From: JABHHG01 sp964419445
GTDB lineage: Bacteria; Fidelibacterota; Marinisomatia; SCGC-AAA003-L08; D37C17
DNA: 16,535 bases
NCBI GenBank assembly: GCA_964419445.1
Contig: CAYQPE010000036.1
Span: 1-16,535 of the forward strand
Reading direction: 5' to 3'
Below are positions 14,576 through 16,535 of the stretch, piece after piece (the first letter of the stretch is position 1; each line of letters begins with the position of its first letter). The notes beneath the pieces are model-generated. The model searched no databases. It saw only the letters and a program-made list of their open reading frames with translations, and was not told the origin of the DNA. Both the position numbers and the translations under genes were made by a program.

Positions 14576-16228
14576 TTATTCAGTTTCTAAAAATGGATAA
14601 CGATAATCTATAGGTGGTACGAATGTTTCTTTCACCGTCCGTTGTGACACCCATCGCATAAGGTTTGCAGCGGATCCCGCTTTATCATTGGTTCCTGATG
14701 CACGACTACCACCAAATGGTTGTTGCCCTACAACAGCACCTGTAGGTTTATCATTTATATAGAAGTTTCCTGCAGCATGTACCAAATGCCTACGTGCAGC
14801 ATTAATGGTTTCCCTGCATCGAGAAAAGATTGCACCAGTTAATGCATATTCAGAGGTAGAATCTACTACTTTACAAATATCTTCCCATGATTTATCATTA
14901 TGGGAATCATCCCAATCATACACATAAATGGTGAGTACAGGACCAAATATTTCCTCTTCCATTGTCTTAAAATGAGGATTGGTGGTTACTATGGCAGTAG
15001 GTTCAACAAAATACCCTGTTGATTTATCATATACACCACCACAAATGATGTCTGCATCGTCAGCATTTTTAGCATAGTCAATGTATGATGTAATACTATC
15101 AAATGCGGCTTCATCAATCACTGCATTTACGAAGTTTGAGAAATCACTTACATCACCCATTTTAATGGTTGCCACTTGTTCTACAAATTTAGTTTTCACT
15201 TCATCCCATAAATCTGATGGAATATAGCAGCGAGATGCAGCAGAACATTTTTGACCTTGATATTCATAGGCACCACGAATCATGGCAGTAACCAATCCAT
15301 CTACTTCACTTGATGGATGTGCTAAGATGAAATCTTTACCCCCAGTTTCACCTACGATACGTGGATATGTTTTATATTTGTGAATATTTTCACCTACTTT
15401 TTTCCACATGCCTTGAAACACAGCCGTAGATCCAGTAAAATGGATTCCAGCTAAATGTTCACTTTCCATTACAGGGTCACCCACTTGTGCACCTGAGCCC
15501 GGAACAAAGTTGATAACACCATCTGGTAAGCCCGCAGCTTTGAATAATTTCATCAAGAAATAACCAGAATAAACAGATGATGATGCAGGTTTCCACACCA
15601 CAGCATTACCCATTAATGCAGGCGCAGTAGGTAAATTTGCAGCAATAGATGTAAAATTAAATGGAGTAACTGCAAATACAAATCCTTCTAAACCTCGATA
15701 TTCTACCTGATTCCACATTCCGTCAGGTGAATAAGGGGGTTGCTCTGTATAAATTTGTTGAACATATTCGCAATTGAAATTAAAAAAGTCAATCAATTCA
15801 CAAGCCGCATCAATCTCAGCTTGAAAGGCATTTTTGCTTTGGCCCAACATGGTGGCAGCATTGATAATATCTCGAAATGGTCCCTGTAACAACGAAGCCA
15901 TTTTTTTGAAAATTGCCACTCGTGCTTCCCACGGCATTTCTGCCCATGCTTGTCGTGCATTTATGGATGCTTCAATAGCCATTTGAACTTCTTTTTCTCC
16001 GGCTTTATGATAACTACCCAACACATGTCCATGATTATGAGGCATTACACAATTAGCTGTATTTCCTGTACGAATTTCTTTACCATTGATGATAATGGGA
16101 ATATCTACAGTGTCTGCAGACATTTCTGTTAATTTTGCCTGTAATGATGCACGTTCAACAGTGCCAGGTGCAAATGACGATATAGGCTCATTAACTGCCG
16201 GGGGTACTCGGTAAATAGAATTGCTCAT
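14576..16228 (-). CDS. pruA: L-glutamate gamma-semialdehyde (1-pyrroline-5-carboxylate) dehydrogenase, mitochondrial-type
   Basis: NAD-dependent aldehyde dehydrogenase that oxidises glutamate semialdehyde (from proline, or from arginine via ornithine) to glutamate. It has 550 residues, the length of the stand-alone, ALDH4A1-like group rather than the bifunctional PutA form. The N-terminal NEPISSFAPGTVERASLQ, the GQSKNAFQAEIDAACELIDF stretch at 129-148 and the YRGLEGFVFAVTPFNFTSI stretch near 177-195 closely resemble the mitochondrial enzyme as I remember it. Catalytic residues are Cys328 in YQGQKCSAASR and Glu294 in GETGGKDF, with Asn191 in PFNFT and FTGSTAVF at 264-271. NFYINDKPTGAVVGQQPFGG is the C-terminal signature. 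The ATG at 16228 has AAAGGA upstream. It is the first gene of the leftward block. Confidence 0.95.
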   Translation of the reverse strand: MSNSIYRVPPAVNEPISSFAPGTVERASLQAKLTEMSADTVDIPIIINGKEIRTGNTANCVMPHNHGHVLGSYHKAGEKEVQMAIEASINARQAWAEMPWEARVAIFKKMASLLQGPFRDIINAATMLGQSKNAFQAEIDAACELIDFFNFNCEYVQQIYTEQPPYSPDGMWNQVEYRGLEGFVFAVTPFNFTSIAANLPTAPALMGNAVVWKPASSSVYSGYFLMKLFKAAGLPDGVINFVPGSGAQVGDPVMESEHLAGIHFTGSTAVFQGMWKKVGENIHKYKTYPRIVGETGGKDFILAHPSSEVDGLVTAMIRGAYEYQGQKCSAASRCYIPSDLWDEVKTKFVEQVATIKMGDVSDFSNFVNAVIDEAAFDSITSYIDYAKNADDADIICGGVYDKSTGYFVEPTAIVTTNPHFKTMEEEIFGPVLTIYVYDWDDSHNDKSWEDICKVVDSTSEYALTGAIFSRCRETINAARRHLVHAAGNFYINDKPTGAVVGQQPFGGSRASGTNDKAGSAANLMRWVSQRTVKETFVPPIDYRYPFLETE

Positions 16229-16298
16229 AAATAATCCTTTGTGTGATTAAAAATCGGTATAAAATCGAGAGGGAAAATTTACTCAATTTTAAAAATGT

Positions 16299-16318
16299 AG
16301 AACAAGAAAGAACAAGAG
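16299..16318. repeat. Tandem 10-bp repeat (AGAACAAGAA / AGAACAAGAG)
   Basis: Two adjacent 10-mers differ only at the last base. They lie 71-90 nt upstream of the pruA start. A 10-bp period puts both copies on the same face of the helix, as in some activator or repressor sites. The repeat is seen directly; any binding role is inference. Confidence 0.6.
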
Positions 16319-16370
16319 TAGTGAATTAAAAAAGTCGCAAAAATCTAATCCTCTAATTTTTATCAATTCA

Positions 16371-16390
16371 TTTACATATACTTACATATA
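16371..16390. repeat. Tandem 10-bp repeat (TTTACATATA / CTTACATATA)
   Basis: Two adjacent 10-mers differ only at the first base. The second copy runs into the TATAAT at 16387-16392, so a protein bound here would touch the likely promoter of the rightward gene. In AT-rich DNA a chance repeat of this size is possible. Confidence 0.6.
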
Positions 16391-16392
16391 AT
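16387..16392 (+). promoter_or_regulatory. Candidate -10 box (TATAAT) for the beta-helix gene
   Basis: An exact TATAAT lies 42 nt before the ATG at 16435. No matching -35 element stands at the usual distance, so this is a candidate only. Confidence 0.35.
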
Positions 16393-16434
16393 CCCTCACA
16401 CCCATTTTGAAATATTTTTTCGTATATTACTCCC

Positions 16435-16535
16435 ATGAATAGAATCTTATTTCTACTACCTATCCTCACACTTGGCTTTGCTGAGACTATTTTAATCCCA
16501 GAAGACTATGCTACTATCCAAGAAGGTCTTGATGC
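16435..16535 (+). CDS. Secreted protein, probable right-handed beta-helix (N-terminal fragment, runs off window)
   Basis: Only 33 codons are visible. The N-terminus MNRILFLLPILTLGFAETIL is a classic signal peptide: a basic residue, a hydrophobic core, and a likely cleavage after GFA. The following IPEDYATIQEGLDA matches the opening motif DY.TIQ.AIDA of secreted or outer-surface right-handed parallel beta-helix repeat proteins, which are common in Marinimicrobia, Fibrobacteres and related groups. Some of these carry a C-terminal type IX secretion signal, which would lie beyond the window. No Shine-Dalgarno is seen before the ATG (only ATTACTCCC). Function cannot be judged from the fragment. 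It is divergent from pruA. Confidence 0.72.
   Translation, partial: MNRILFLLPILTLGFAETILIPEDYATIQEGLD

Larger units (their letters stand above)
16229..16434. promoter_or_regulatory. Divergent intergenic region between pruA and the beta-helix gene
   Basis: This 206-nt AT-rich stretch must hold the promoter of the long leftward block and that of the rightward gene. Rightward, an exact TATAAT at 16387-16392 would give a 5' leader of roughly 35 nt, but no good -35 box lies 16-18 nt upstream. Leftward I see no convincing -35/-10 pair; TTGAGT followed 19 nt later by TATACC is the nearest. Two tandem 10-bp repeats lie within it and are listed separately. Confidence 0.55.

Noticed and set aside
16274..16290. 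AAAATT / AATTTT inverted repeat as an operator
   Set aside because: A six-pair stem made only of A and T with a 5-nt loop is expected by chance in this AT-rich gap.
16407..16428. TTGAAA (16407) with TATATT (16423) as a promoter
   Set aside because: The spacing is only 10 nt, too short for a sigma-70 promoter.
1..16535. Mobile element, phage, CRISPR or defence system
   Set aside because: No transposase, integrase, terminal repeats, spacer arrays or known defence domains were seen, and almost every base belongs to a recognised housekeeping or metabolic gene.

Overview
The window is AT-rich, gene-dense bacterial chromosome with no rRNA, tRNA, CRISPR array, insertion sequence or phage gene that I can see. 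Gene content points to the FCB superphylum: a DUF151-UVR fusion, an archaeal-type phosphoglucose/phosphomannose isomerase, a PKD-plus-SPOR lipoprotein, a mitochondrial-type P5C dehydrogenase and the start of a secreted beta-helix protein. My best guess is a marine Candidatus Marinimicrobia (SAR406)-like organism. That is inference from protein style, not a phylogeny.

Left arm (1-2949, + strand): the 3' end of a phosphohexomutase gene, a short-chain polyprenyl diphosphate synthase, a bifunctional phosphoglucose/phosphomannose isomerase, then a DUF151 nuclease-like protein with a UVR tail. The first three are translationally coupled through overlaps and use TTG or GTG starts. They suit sugar-phosphate/mannose supply together with isoprenoid chain synthesis. 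The last gene follows a small hairpin.

Main block (16228 down to 2946, - strand): fifteen genes in one direction with almost no spacing, in transcription order pruA, arcA, arcC, sucC, sucD, ndk, a SPOR lipoprotein gene, rpmF, plsX, fabH, fabD, fabG, acpP, fabF, rnc. The only internal gap long enough for a promoter is the 88 nt before rpmF. It probably divides a catabolic/energy half from the conserved rpmF-plsX-fab-rnc half. The first half fits a route from arginine and proline through glutamate towards succinyl-CoA, with substrate-level NTP formation by ArcC and SucCD and phosphate exchange by Ndk. ArcB, ornithine aminotransferase and a transporter are absent here. The second half is the type II fatty-acid and phospholipid initiation cluster. 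rnc converges on the DUF151 gene with overlapping stop codons.

Right edge (16229-16535): a 206-nt divergent intergenic region with two tandem 10-bp repeats, then the first 33 codons of a secreted beta-helix protein running off the window.

I found no clearly undescribed defence, mobile or biosynthetic system. The more interesting points are the gene-order links (arginine/P5C catabolism, SucCD and Ndk joined to lipid synthesis), the missing arcB, the Gln at SucC position 20, and the intergenic repeats.
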